A program made the position numbers and the translations under genes. A stretch of 64,000 nucleotides of DNA from Mastigamoeba balamuthi (lineage: Eukaryota; Evosea; Mastigamoebida; Mastigamoebidae): contig CACRSC010001918.1 in the NCBI GenBank assembly GCA_902651635.1, forward strand, positions 1 to 64,000. The letters are read 5' to 3'. The stretch's first letter is position 1. Each line of letters opens with the position of its first letter. Under the pieces are notes generated by a model, which had not been told where the DNA came from, did not search any database, and worked only from the letters and a program-made list of their open reading frames with translations. Shown piece after piece: positions 34,280 to 43,479 of the stretch.

Positions 34280-36483
34280 AGGTAGCCTCAAAAATGCTTA
34301 CCAAAACCACAAAAATGCTCACCAATGGAGAGAATATAGAAATATCTAATCCACAAGTCAAGAAGGGCGGCGCTCAGACGCCCTCATTGATTGTGGCACC
34401 CCAGCCATTCACTGCATGTCACAATCAAAGCAGGTGACATGATGCGCTATCACTGCCAGTCCTTACTGATCGTTATTGCCTGCACAGAACCCTCTTTTTT
34501 TGAGCAGGATCTGCCAGGGGCTTTGCCAATTCATTGCTATTCCGCACCTGTCAGAGGCCACAGCAGCTGCAGGAATCGATAGGCACACCCTCTCTGGGTA
34601 CCTCGACCAAGCAGGGGATGCAGCATCCATGCAGCTGAAGGAGCACGGCTGCCACACGTTCCTGAACGAGCACTCCATGGCGGTTCTGCGTACAGCTGCC
34701 ACTTCAGCAGATGCACTCAGCTATCTGATGTCCGAGACCAACCTGAAGCACATCATCACAAAGCTCAAGGAGAGGGAGAACAAGACTCTCCCAGCTACTG
34801 CGCTGTGCCGCAGGATGCCAGAGACCAGGTTCCGGACTGTCCCTTCAGAGAACACTTTGCGGAAAATTCTCTGTGACCTGGGGATATCGGAGAGGCTGCG
34901 CTGAGTGTGCCACTGCCACAGAGGCAACGGGCTGTGCCAGACTACAGCAGAGCCCAGGATGCTGAGCACGATCTTCGATGTCCTCAAGCCTCTTTATGTG
35001 GAACACCAGCTCACTCCGGACCAGATGTATAATATTTGTGCCCCTTATTTATCCCAGCCTGAATTTCCCTGTACCGCTGCAAGTTCATCAACTTCATCTG
35101 TGCGGTGTTAGGCTTGACACCCTCGCCAGGCGAAATATCAGCCCAAACTGCGTGCGAGGACGCTGGGCTGCTCAACTGGTGCAAGTGGGAGTGGTTCCCC
35201 AACCTGACAGTGGCAATTGTCGAGATCCTCGATAACCACTACTCACACCTGGACATTGAGCAGCTGCTCACTGCGGCCTATAACAACATCACGGTCGTTG
35301 GGGGCCCTTCCAGGAACTTCTCTTCATGGCAGATGAATGACAAGTGGACGAATGCCCGATTTCACGAGCTAATTCACGACCAACTCCAGCACTACATGGA
35401 AGCGAAGTTTGTTTCTCCCAGTCAATGTGCACAATACTCACACATTCGCCATTCTGTAGGATCGCATTGACACCAGCTCTCGTGGGCCAGAGCATCGTGA
35501 ACGTGATGGCACAGAAGCGCGAGGAGCTGCGGGTTGCTGCAGTGGCATCCTCAAAGGCAGTTGGGTTGTGGCCTCTTGACCACTCTGTCCTTCTCAAGTG
35601 GGTCGCAGAGGAGCCGGTATCAAGCGAGGTGCAGTATGATGCCACCATCTTGGAGGCCGTGCAACACTGCAGAGCATACCTGAAGAACCTGGACAGTCTC
35701 GCACTTGATGCCAGGAAGGCAAAAGAAGCCAAGAAGAAGTGACGCCACAGCGGCAATCTTGACCTCTCCGTGGCCAAGAACCTGACAGCACCGGGCGTCA
35801 TAGCAGCGAACGCCCTGGACCACCAGATGTACGAACTCCATCAGCTCAATGCTGAGGACTTGCACCAGGCAATGGTCGGTGCAGCTCCTGCAGGTATGGG
35901 CTTTCCCAAGGCCTCTCTGCGGAAGAACGGTGGACAGTGGAAGCCAATGCCAGAGTTGCTGGACATGTGCAAGCAGCAGCTCGATGGAAAGGTCAAGGAA
36001 CTAACGCAGCAGTTCAAGGAGCAGATCGAAGCAGCCCGAGCTTCTCGCATACAGTTTCAAGCAGACGGTTCTGCCCATTTATCCGGAAAAAGCCGAACTG
36101 GAGGGAAAAGTCGCTGAGCTTCAGGCAAGGATAGCTGCTCTGGAACAGCAGCAGCCAGCCCCCCAAGCTTCAGCCCCTCAGCAGCAAGAGCCAGCAGCCA
36201 AGCGCAGTCGCCCGAGCCCACAAAGGAGTCCAGCACCACAAGTGATCCTTCCCATTCCCTTCCAGTTCAGCTAATAATTGATAATCGCTCTCTGAACGCC
36301 AAAAGCATGTGTTTTCTTCGCCATTGAGGTCCAAGATGTGCTACGAGGCCGCCAACACGATGCCACAAACGGCGCCGCTCCAGCACGCAGCCACACAGAG
36401 AACCAGAGAAGATATTTGACGTCAAAGAGTCTCGCCATTGGTGAGCAATTTTCCGTTTTTGGTGAGCATTTTTGAGGCTACCT
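34280..36483 (+). mobile_element. pogo-like TIR transposon with 49-base ends
   Basis: Both ends carry a 49-base inverted repeat beginning AGGTAGCCTCAAAAATGCT and ending TGCTCACCAATGG, with about six mismatches. TCA stands directly outside both ends (34277-34279 and 36484-36486), a likely 3-base target duplication, odd for pogo (normally TA). Length 2,204 bases. One gene inside. Confidence 0.8.
34476..36274 (+). CDS. pogo-like transposase with C-terminal coiled coil, spliced
   Basis: A helix-turn-helix stretch (ATAAAGIDRHTLSGYLDQAG) and a CENP-B/pogo-like second part (KTLPATALCRRMPETRFRTV) lie at 34476-34904. The catalytic part has AIVEILDNHYSHLDIEQLL (35212-35268), a good match to the D-x-H-x-S-H block. 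A short intron (about 35407-35458) joins QHYMEAK to IALTPALVGQSIVNVM. Then SSKAVGLWPLDHSVLLKW matches the G-(I/L)-(Y/W)-P-(F/L) block near the end of pogo enzymes. The frame continues past TGA at 35740-35742 into RHSGNLDLSVAKNLTAPGV and a coiled coil (DMCKQQLDGKVKELTQQFKE). One further frame change near 36050 leads to EGKVAELQARIAALEQQQ, and TAA at 36272. Nearly whole. Confidence 0.6.
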
Positions 36484-36622
36484 TCAAGCTCGTTCGGGGC
36501 CCATGAGGGAGAGATGGGGATGATGAACCCCTGATTATCTTGTTGATTGCCGCCTTTCAATTGGTTTTCTCCCTGGCGGGCCTCTGACACCCCACAGGCA
36601 CGGGGGCCGGGGAGTGACGAAC

Positions 36623-36803
36623 CGATGTTGTGGGTCGACGAGTAGACGCGGCCGGTGGCCTTGTCGTACAGCAGGACCGCCTTGGGGGAGCCCAGGTTCG
36701 TGGCCACAGACTCCTCCACGACGCCTGCAGCCAGAGCTGCTGCTGCCCGCGTCTCTGCCAGAATAGCATCGACGTTTTCCTCTGTCTCGCCGTCGCCCAT
36801 CAT
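36623..36803 (-). CDS. Isolated first exon of a host gene
   Basis: Reads MMGDGETEENVDAILAETRA, then GSPKAVLLYDKATGRVYSST, GC-rich like host exons, with a GT donor at 36622. No matching downstream exon is evident before the pogo-like element. It could be the 5' exon of the broken protease gene on the same strand (inference). An overlapping frame upstream (36980 down) is less convincing. Confidence 0.4.
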
Positions 36804-37280
36804 CTTTCGCAGTGGCTTGGCTACGCGTGGCTCGAGATGATGGCCCTGCTCTGTAAGACTGCAACAAATGTTGCGCCACGAAAACCGCTGAAGAATCTCG
36901 CAGTATTCCTTGCGGCTTCCCCCGTTCCGCTGCTATTCCCTGCCCGGCCAATGACGTCGCAATGCCGAAATCAAGAGACAGAACCATATTGTTGCTCGGA
37001 CTTGAAACACACCTCAGCACAGCCCCATCCAGAATGTCAGTAATGCTGTTGCGGGCTCAGAGCAGCGATGATCGCCAGGGCACCCAGCACCCCTCACGCC
37101 ATCACGATTGCCGGCGACGTTACATGCTGCTGTCATATGAACCATCGGGTCTCACCACTTGTAATCCCATCCGCGATGCCCGAGATCCGTGCCGTGACGT
37201 GTTCTGCTCGCAATCACCCAAAGATCGCACTGTCGCGGAGTCTTGTCCGCAGCGTCAGCAGCCCGCTCCCCACGCCCTCC

Positions 37281-38300
37281 ATGCGCATCTGGGAGCCACC
37301 CGACTGGCGCTCCTGCGCTCGCCATGCAGCGCGAGCAGCGTCGTACGCGCTGATCCTCGTCGCCGAGACTGCGCACTGCACTCGCCAGCTCCTCGTCTGC
37401 CGCCGCCTGCGCGCCCTCCGCGGACGCTGCCACGCCGCCGAGCCCCTGCTGCTCGACGACGCGACGCTGGCGCGCGTGCTCGCGATGCTGCGGGCCCCCG
37501 AAGACCTCGCCAGCGCCGCCGCGACGTGCCGCCGTTGGTACAGCGTCGCGCACTCTTCCGCGGGCCCGCAGTCCCAGCGGCGCCGCTCGCCCCGGGCCAC
37601 CGCCGCGCTGCTCTGGACGCTCTGGGCCTCGCTCGCCGTGCTCTGCCTCGCGCACGCGTCCGCGGGCCTCGCGTGGGCCCGCGAGGCTGCGGCCGTCGCT
37701 CTGCTCGCCGTCGTCGCGGCCTCGCGGACCGGCGCCTGCGAGCCCACCGTCGCCCTCTGCGCCGCCGTGCAGGCCGCGGCCTGGGCCTGCGGCTGCCCGC
37801 GCCCAGGGCTGCTGCTGGCCGCCCTGCGGGGCTCTGCGGTCGCTCTGGCTGCGTGGCACCCGCTGAGGTCGCCCGAATGCCGCTGGGCCACTGCCCGCAG
37901 GGCTGCAGCGGCCGCGCTGCTGCTCGCGGGGGCACCGCGGCTGCTGGTCCTCTGCGAGGCCGAGGCGGGCGCTGCCGCGGTGTCGCTGGCGTGGCTGGGG
38001 CTGCCCGCGGGCGTCCCCTGCGTGGGGCTGGCGATGCGGAGGTACGGGGCGCTGATGCGTGCGTGGGGCGCGGACGAGGCCGCAGAGGTCCTCGCGGGGC
38101 TCTCGCTCGTCATGGAGATGTCCGCGGCCGCCGCTGCTCGCGGGGCTGGCGTCTGGCAGGGGTGCGCTGCGCTGGGCGTCTGCGCGCTGTGCTGGCTGTC
38201 GTACTGCATGTGCCCCGCGTGCAGCGACTGGCGGCACAGCCCCGCCCTCAAGTCCTCCCTCTACGCGACCCCTCTGGTCTTCATCCACGGCGTCAGGTGA
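37281..38300 (+). CDS. F-box-like multi-span membrane protein
   Basis: ATG at 37281 (MRIWEPPDWRS) opens a GC-rich frame. Near residue 50 an F-box-like stretch reads LLLDDATLARVLAMLRAPED then AAATCRRWYSVAH, as in the LPxxLLxxIL...CRRW pattern. About seven to eight hydrophobic helices follow, rich in Ala/Leu (ATAALLWTLWASLAVLCLAH and others), ending LSYCMCPACSDW. The frame meets CAG|GTGAGAGG at 38294, which is either a splice donor or the in-frame TGA at 38298. Function unknown. A truncated paralogue lies at 43230. Confidence 0.6.
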   Translation: MRIWEPPDWRSCARHAARAASYALILVAETAHCTRQLLVCRRLRALRGRCHAAEPLLLDDATLARVLAMLRAPEDLASAAATCRRWYSVAHSSAGPQSQRRRSPRATAALLWTLWASLAVLCLAHASAGLAWAREAAAVALLAVVAASRTGACEPTVALCAAVQAAAWACGCPRPGLLLAALRGSAVALAAWHPLRSPECRWATARRAAAAALLLAGAPRLLVLCEAEAGAAAVSLAWLGLPAGVPCVGLAMRRYGALMRAWGADEAAEVLAGLSLVMEMSAAAAARGAGVWQGCAALGVCALCWLSYCMCPACSDWRHSPALKSSLYATPLVFIHGVR

Positions 38301-38986
38301 GAGGGTGCGCGCAGAGCCACCCACCCAGACCCTTAGGCAAGCCAAGGACACCATTGGTGCACCCCACTGCTGTCCTCGCGTGGTCAGCCTGGCGCTGGCT
38401 GCCAAGACGCAGAGTCACAGCTATTTGCTAACCCCAGTACCATCCCACCGCTTAATGCAAGTGGCGGTGGGAGCGACACAGATGAGTCCCGATGGATGGT
38501 AGTGATTTTTGTTGTGGTTTTTGTTGCCCTTGGGTCTCCTGTGTGCACGGCAGGGAGAGAGGGGGGGCGGTGGGTAACGGAGAGGTTAATGTGGGCTTTG
38601 TGCTCTCCATTGTGAAGCTTTGGCTTCATTGAGGGATCGAGAAGGCACTTAAGGTACCCCTTTCCCTTGGTGCTTGGACCAAAAACAGCCTGGGCTGGGG
38701 CAGGCAGTCGGCAGCAGGTGGCTCTGGGGAGTTCCCGGAAACACCGCCAAAAGGGGATGGGGGTGAAATTGATGTGGGGCCACTCGCACCGTGGCGCTCT
38801 CCTGCGGGGCTGCTCATTGACAAGGACCCCCTGCCCACTGGCCCAGCTGTTGTTGCTGCCCCCAGGAGGTGTGTGGTGTTGGGAGAAGCAGACACCAAGA
38901 GGGGTGCTGCCTGCGTGCTCTCTGTTGCTGTTTGCTGGATTCGGGGTGAGGAAAGCGAAGAAAGCAGAGTAAGAAGAAGTAAAGGC

Positions 38987-39616
38987 TCAGACGTGATGGC
39001 CACGAGGGCTGAGGGTGTTGATCAGCTCGGTGGTGCTGCTGAGGGCCCTGTTGTAGTCGGAGCAGAGAACGCCAAACGAAGAACAGGTACTAGTGTTCTC
39101 CTGGTCAATGAGGGCGACGCCATGCAGCTTCTCGACCTGCTCCTTCAGGTAGTCATACACAGAATCGTCGCACTGCACTTTGAAGTGCCTGGCTGCCTTT
39201 TCCTGGTCCACAATCTGCGCCATTGCCTGCTGTGCCTGGTGCTTGTATCTATGAATTAGCAGGCATCCAAAATTGTGTTGAAAAACAATGCAAAGACACG
39301 GAGATTCCTTTGTTGCAGGATAACATCCACCGCGGCAGATTAAGAAACCAAAGGAAGCACAGAAAGCAGAGGAGTAAGGGAGCAAAGGGCATACACGAGG
39401 GCTGAGGGTGTTTATCAGCTCCGTGACATTGCTGAGGGCCCTGTTGTAGTCGGAGCAGGTGACGCCAAATGAGCGATGGTTCCTAGTGTCCTCCTGGTCA
39501 ATATCGGCCACGCCGTGCATGTGCCCGACCTTCTCCTTCAGGTTGTCATACATGGAGTTGTCGCACTGCACCACGAAATGGCTGGTTGCCGCGTTCTGCT
39601 CCACGATCTGCGCCAT
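38987..39616 (-). CDS. Two-module MAQIV protein, unknown family
   Basis: ATG at 39616 starts MAQIVEQNAATSHFVVQCDN. The module runs YDNLKEKVGHMHGVADIDQE to SDYNRALSNVTELINTLSPR. A 168-base segment (39394-39227) has GT..AG ends and a multiple of three with no stop, so it is either a phase-0 intron or a linker. A second module follows: MAQIVDQEKAARHFKVQCDD, GVALIDQENTSTCSSFGVLC, ending RGHHV with TGA. Spliced length is 153 residues. No signal peptide or known domain. If the second MAQIV is its own start, these are two genes. The upstream sequence is shared with the copy at 40706. Confidence 0.55.
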   Translation of the reverse strand: MAQIVEQNAATSHFVVQCDNSMYDNLKEKVGHMHGVADIDQEDTRNHRSFGVTCSDYNRALSNVTELINTLSPRVCPLLPYSSAFCASFGFLICRGGCYPATKESPCLCIVFQHNFGCLLIHRYKHQAQQAMAQIVDQEKAARHFKVQCDDSVYDYLKEQVEKLHGVALIDQENTSTCSSFGVLCSDYNRALSSTTELINTLSPRGHHV

Positions 39617-39673
39617 TGTCACTGTGCCTGGTGTGGTGTGGTGTGTCTCTGAGTTTAATAAAAAGTGCTGCAG

Positions 39674-39690
39674 TCCCTCGGCTTTTACAC
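39674..39690 (-). promoter_or_regulatory. Conserved upstream block of the MAQIV gene
   Basis: On the minus strand the block GTGTAAAAGCCGAGGGA lies about 70 bases before the ATG. The second gene has TTATAAGCCGAGGGA at the same distance, followed in both by a TTTATT tract and GAGACACACCA. Here the TATA-like part is weakened to TAAAAG. Confidence 0.5.
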
Positions 39691-39779
39691 ACCCGTCCCC
39701 CGCCTATTACGTTGGGAAAAACAATGAAACTCGTATTTCTATTGCTATTGCTTTTCGCAGGAAATCGCCTGCCGCAGCA

Positions 39780-40090
39780 GAGGGGCCAAGGGGAAGAGGT
39801 ACTGGTTGAGCTGGGTTGGGCTGGAGGCCAACACGGGAGAAATTCGCGAGCTGCCCCTTGGCTGCAGCCATCTTGCGTCTCTGGAGAGCAGGCACCTGTC
39901 AGTCAGGTAGCACATGATCTCCGCCCATGCCTTGCTGGCTCCCGCTCCCTCAGCTCCCTCAGCGCCTGTTCCGCCCCCCAGTCCAAAGTCAATTAAAAAT
40001 GGGCTGTTTGCACGGCGATGGGAGCAGCAGCAGCCACTCACGTACAGTCACACAGCAGCTGTGCGTTCTTGGGGGAGCAGGGCCTTCGCT
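39780..40090 (-). pseudogene. Scrap of the FVSNSSSSS gene, exon 2 and intron
   Basis: Matches 41990-42420 in patches: GCCCCTTGGCTGCAGCCATC, GAGAGCAGGCACCTGTCAGT, CTCCCTCAGCTCCCTCAGCG, and the stretch before the intron (CAATTAAAAATGGGCTGTTT). Internal pieces are lost and the frame is not kept, so it is a non-functional duplicate. Confidence 0.65.
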
Positions 40091-40390
40091 CTCCTCGCCG
40101 CTGCACAGCGGGGCTGCGGGCTGGCGCTGTGCTCTTTTTCCTGGTGGTCCACGCAGCCCCTGGGCCTGCGGTGTCGGCGGGGCCCTGCAGGCAGCACTGG
40201 AGGCCTTCACACGGTGGTTGTGTTGAGAGAGGAGACGGCTGCACTACTGGTGTCCCGCGGTGTGCAGGGCCACTGCTGTGGTGCTGTGCCGGTGGGTTTC
40301 CCACTGCTGCTGGCTGCCTGGGAGACAGACTCCGCCCGACTCGGGCAGGCCACGGGCAGCAGGGCGTAGCACGGCCTGGTTCAGACGCTG
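40091..40390. other. GC-rich spacer, no gene
   Basis: Open frames exist on both strands because of composition, but none shows a domain or start context I trust. Confidence 0.4.
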
Positions 40391-40705
40391 GGCCAGGCAG
40401 CAGGCAGCAGGCGGCTTTGGGGAGTTCCCGGAAACCGCCAAAATGGGAGTGGGTGCGAAATTAACGTGGGGCCACTCGCACCCGGTGGCGCTCTCCTGCG
40501 GGGCTGCTCGTTGCCGAGGTGTGGCGTCGTGCCCCCTGCCCGCTGGCCCAGCTGTTGTTGCCGCCCCCAGGAGGTGTGCGGTGTTGGGAGAAGCAGACGC
40601 CAAGAGGGGTGCTGCCTGCGTGCTCTCTGTTGCTGTTTGCTGGATTTGGGGTGCCGAGGGGGCGACGGGCGCAAAGAAAGCAAAGAGGAGGAAGGGAGCA
40701 AAGGC

Positions 40706-40942
40706 TCAGACGTCATGGCCACGAGGGCTGAGGGTGTTTATCAGCTCCGTGACATTGCTGAGGGCCCTGTTGTAGTCGGAGCAGGTGACGCCAAATGAGC
40801 GATGGTTCGTAGTGTCCTCCTGGTCAATATTCGCCACGCCAGGCACGTTCCCGACCTTCTCCTTCAGGTCGTCATACATGGAGTTGTTGCACTGCACCAC
40901 GAAGTGGCTGGTTGCCGCGTTCTGCTTCACGATCTGCGCCAT
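40706..40942 (-). CDS. Single-module MAQIV protein, 78 residues
   Basis: Starts MAQIVKQNAATSHFVVQCNN and continues YDDLKEKVGNVPGVANIDQE, TTNHRSFGVTCSDYNRALSN, VTELINTLSPRGHDV, TGA. Intron-free. It is about 85-90 percent identical to the first module of the gene at 38987-39616. Differences are mostly substitutions that keep the frame, so the module appears to be under selection. It is not recognisable as a known family; mixed helices with one or two conserved Cys (VQC, VTC) can be seen. Confidence 0.65.
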   Translation of the reverse strand: MAQIVKQNAATSHFVVQCNNSMYDDLKEKVGNVPGVANIDQEDTTNHRSFGVTCSDYNRALSNVTELINTLSPRGHDV

Positions 40943-41001
40943 TGGTACTGTTCCTGGTGTGTCTCCGAGATGAATAAAGAGTGCCTGCGGATCGTCGGAT
41001 C

Positions 41002-41018
41002 CCTCGGCTTATAAAATC
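41002..41018 (-). promoter_or_regulatory. TATA-like promoter of the 78-residue gene
   Basis: The minus strand reads GATTTTATAAGCCGAGGGAT about 70 bases before the ATG at 40942. The TTATAAGCCGAGGGA core recurs in diverged form before the related gene at 39616. Shared non-coding conservation supports a promoter role. Confidence 0.55.
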
Positions 41019-41128
41019 ACACCCGCAAAATTACGTAAGGAAAAAAAAGAAACACGAGAGATATTGGCGATCACTCACCCCATAAGTGATCACTCAAATC
41101 TCACTGCCACGTCAGGATATCATCTGCA

Positions 41129-41560
41129 GTGCGTGCGCGAAAGGCCCCACGTGTGGTAGAGGGCACTCAAGCGCAGAGCAACACACGATTATGTGTCGGT
41201 GCCTTCTCCCTGCCCACGGGGTCTCATCTTGGCAGGTACACGGTGCTCATTGCCCCTCACTGCTGCTTTGCGAGGCCGGAATGCGAGCCGTGGACCGTGG
41301 CACCGGCGGGGGGCAGCCCAAGTGCCTGCTGTGCAGGAGCAGAGAGTTTGCACTCAACGTGACTGCCGTGCGTGCCCTGCGCCGCGGGGACCGTTCGGCA
41401 CTATAACTCTGTCGTGCACACGCTGCCCGCCGGCACCTTCCAGCCCCGTGAGGGCACCACCTCGTGCCTCGCTTGCGACTCGGGGGCCTACAGCCCTGTG
41501 GGCGCCGCCTCGTGCTCGCCATGCGCTGGACGTTCAGCAATGCCTCCAGCACGATGGGTC
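41129..41560 (+). pseudogene. Cys-rich GCC2/GCC3-like fragment
   Basis: PAGTFQPREGTTSCLACDSG and AYSPVGAASCSPCAG follow the C-x2-C-x-x-G-x-(Y/F) pattern of the stalk in the receptor kinase gene. Upstream, CRACPAP and CTRCPP continue it in a neighbouring frame. No start, span or kinase is attached. It looks like a piece of a receptor gene brought here by duplication. Confidence 0.5.
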
Positions 41561-41806
41561 GAGGTCATAAAGGACCCTGCAGAATGCACGTTCCTGCCTG
41601 GCCTGCACTGCAGTGCCACAGGGCCTGATACTGAGCTAAACTCCAAGAACAATGGTCTGAGAAACCTTGTCAGATTGCAGCGAACTGGCTGTTCGGGGTC
41701 AGTGGCTCGTAGTGAGCAGTGGAACATAGAATGGTCTCTGCACGGCATCTTTGCTTAAGCCATAGGGAGAACACTGGCACACTGGTGCGCAGCAGCAGCG
41801 CCCTCC

Positions 41807-42797
41807 TCAGTTGTCGGTCCACTTGGTGGCCACGATGGACTTGTCCTCGGCGTCCCTGATCCACGAGAGCTTCAGGGCCGACTCGACGCTGCCGCCCAGC
41901 TGGTTGGTGGCCCAGAACGAGAGCACCCACTGCAGGTGCGGGTACTTGCCCACCAGCTCCTGCGACTCTGCGAGGAACGCCTCGAGCATCTCGCGCCTCT
42001 CGCTCCTCTGCTGGCCCTCGAACGTGCCGTCCTCCTCCTCGCCGTCGCTGCCCTCCCTGCCCAGCCTCGCCAGCTGCCCCTTGGCTGCGGCCATCTTGCG
42101 CTTGACCTGCGCGACGCCCTTGGAGAGCAGGCGCCTGTCGGTCAGGTAGCGCACCATCTCCACCCGCGCCTCGCTGGCTCCCGACTCCCTCAGCTCCCTC
42201 AGCGCCTGCTCCGCCCCCCAGTCCTCCGCCGGGGCGCCCTCATGATCCTCTCGCTTCCTGCCCGGTGGCCCAGAAAAACGAACGTTACAAGGCATGGAGT
42301 CAATTGAATTGGGCTGTTTTTGTTATGGTGGCGACCGAAGAAGCAGCAGCCACTCGTGCACAGTGCAGCCACACAACAGCCCGCTTTCATGGGGAGCAGG
42401 AGAAGAACTGGGGGAAGCACCGCCTATCAGTGGCGGCAACGGCGGGGCAGCGAATCAATTGAACTGCCGCGTGCACTGAAAACCCCCGGAAAACGACGGG
42501 GGCACCTGTGCGAGTGCCTGGCGCTCTCGCGGGCGACGCGCTCGGAGACGCCGGCGTCGGGGCCGTCCTCGCCCGGGGAGTCGCAGTCGAAGGCCCTCGG
42601 CGACTCTGCGAGCAGCAGGCGCAGACGCCTCTCGGGCCCCTCCAGCGCCCCCTCGCGTGCTGCCCGCGCCAGCAGCCCCACCAGCAGCCTCCGCGCCTCG
42701 TCTGCGCTGCCCGGCTGCTGCGGTGCGCTGCCTGCGGTGCCTGCAGTGCCTGCAGTGCCTGCAGTGCCTGCAGTGCTGCTGCTGCGGCTGCGGGGCC

Positions 42798-42834
<37 letters not shown>

Positions 42835-42939
42835 GGCCCTCTCGGGGCCTCCGGCGCCGCCAGAGGGGCCCGGGGTGCCGAAGAACACGCAGTAGCTCGA
42901 CGAGGACGAGTTGGAGACAAAGGCCACGCGCAGCTTCAT
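41807..42939 (-). CDS. FVSNSSSSS-motif protein with polyQ, 294 residues
   Basis: Two exons (42939-42506 and 42257-41807) join in phase (RHSH|RKREDHEG) to give 294 residues. The N-terminus is MKLRVAFVSNSSSSSYCVFF. From memory, an N-terminal (K/R)xGFVSNSSSSSF stretch recurs in short proteins of bacteria, phages and large DNA viruses, with no known function. A polyQ tract, a TAG-TAG tripeptide run (from CTGCAGTGC repeats) and an Ala/Arg/Glu-rich helical part follow. Exon 2 is acidic and helical (EDWGAEQALRELRESGASEA) and ends LVGKYPHLQWVLSFWATNQL, LKLSWIRDAEDKSIVATKWT, DN, TGA. Scraps of exon 2 lie at 39780-40090 and 55095-55530. Function unknown. Confidence 0.65.
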
Positions 42940-43229
42940 TTCGCCCGGAATCGTCGCTTGCGTCGATTGCGTTTTTCTCTGCGGGTTTTTTGGGTAAGAT
43001 TCCGGCCACCAAAATATCAGCGGTAAATCAAGCGAAGCAAATCCTGCGGCCAGACCCGGCAATCTCGTGGAGGCGGGTGCCGTGCTCTCGCTCGCCCCTG
43101 TCCGTTATTAGAGGGCTGGTCCTGCCGTCGGAAGCATCTTTTTTGGCCGCAGGAATTCCTGTGGTCAGTTGCATTGGCCGTTTCGGTCTGCACGGCCTCT
43201 GCCGCTGCCCCTGCGCCCCCGGCCTCCGC

Positions 43230-43479
43230 ATGCGGCCCCCCGGCAGCACCTCCCCGCCCTCCCCGGCCGAAATCGCGCGCCAGGTGCTGCGGGCGCTGCG
43301 CTACGTGTCCCGTGCGGCCCGCGACACGGCCACTGCGACTCTGCAGCTCCGCAGTTGGCGCCGCCTGCACGCCCTCCGCGGCCTCCGCCCGCTGCCTCCC
43401 GCCCAGCCGCTCGCCCTCGACGACGCCACGCTCCAGCGCGTCCTCGCCCTCGTGCTCGCGGGCCCCGGGGACGTAGTCA
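43230..43479 (+). pseudogene. F-box-like paralogue cut off by the LINE
   Basis: ATG at 43230 (MRPPGSTSPPSPAEIARQVL) leads to SWRRLHALRGLRPLPPAQPL and ALDDATLQRVLALVLAGPGD, a clear relative of residues 30-80 of the protein at 37281-38300. The GC-rich coding sequence stops abruptly at 43479 where the LINE begins. I find no continuation on the far side of the LINE. Confidence 0.7.

Larger units (their letters stand above)
38680..40960. repeat. Tandem segmental duplication carrying a small gene
   Basis: Unit A (about 38690-39230) and unit B (about 40395-40960) align over about 540 bases with roughly 85 percent identity by eye, including GTTCCCGGAAAC, GGGGCCACTCGCACC, CCAGCTGTTGTTGC and GGAGAAGCAGAC. 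Each contains a copy of the 78-residue module gene on the minus strand. The region between also holds a scrap of the gene at 41807-42939. Confidence 0.75.

Noticed and set aside
38384-38989. Open frame continuing past the TGA of the two-module MAQIV gene for ~200 codons
   Set aside because: The equivalent region after the single-module gene differs by indels not in threes and does not keep the protein, so it is untranslated sequence.
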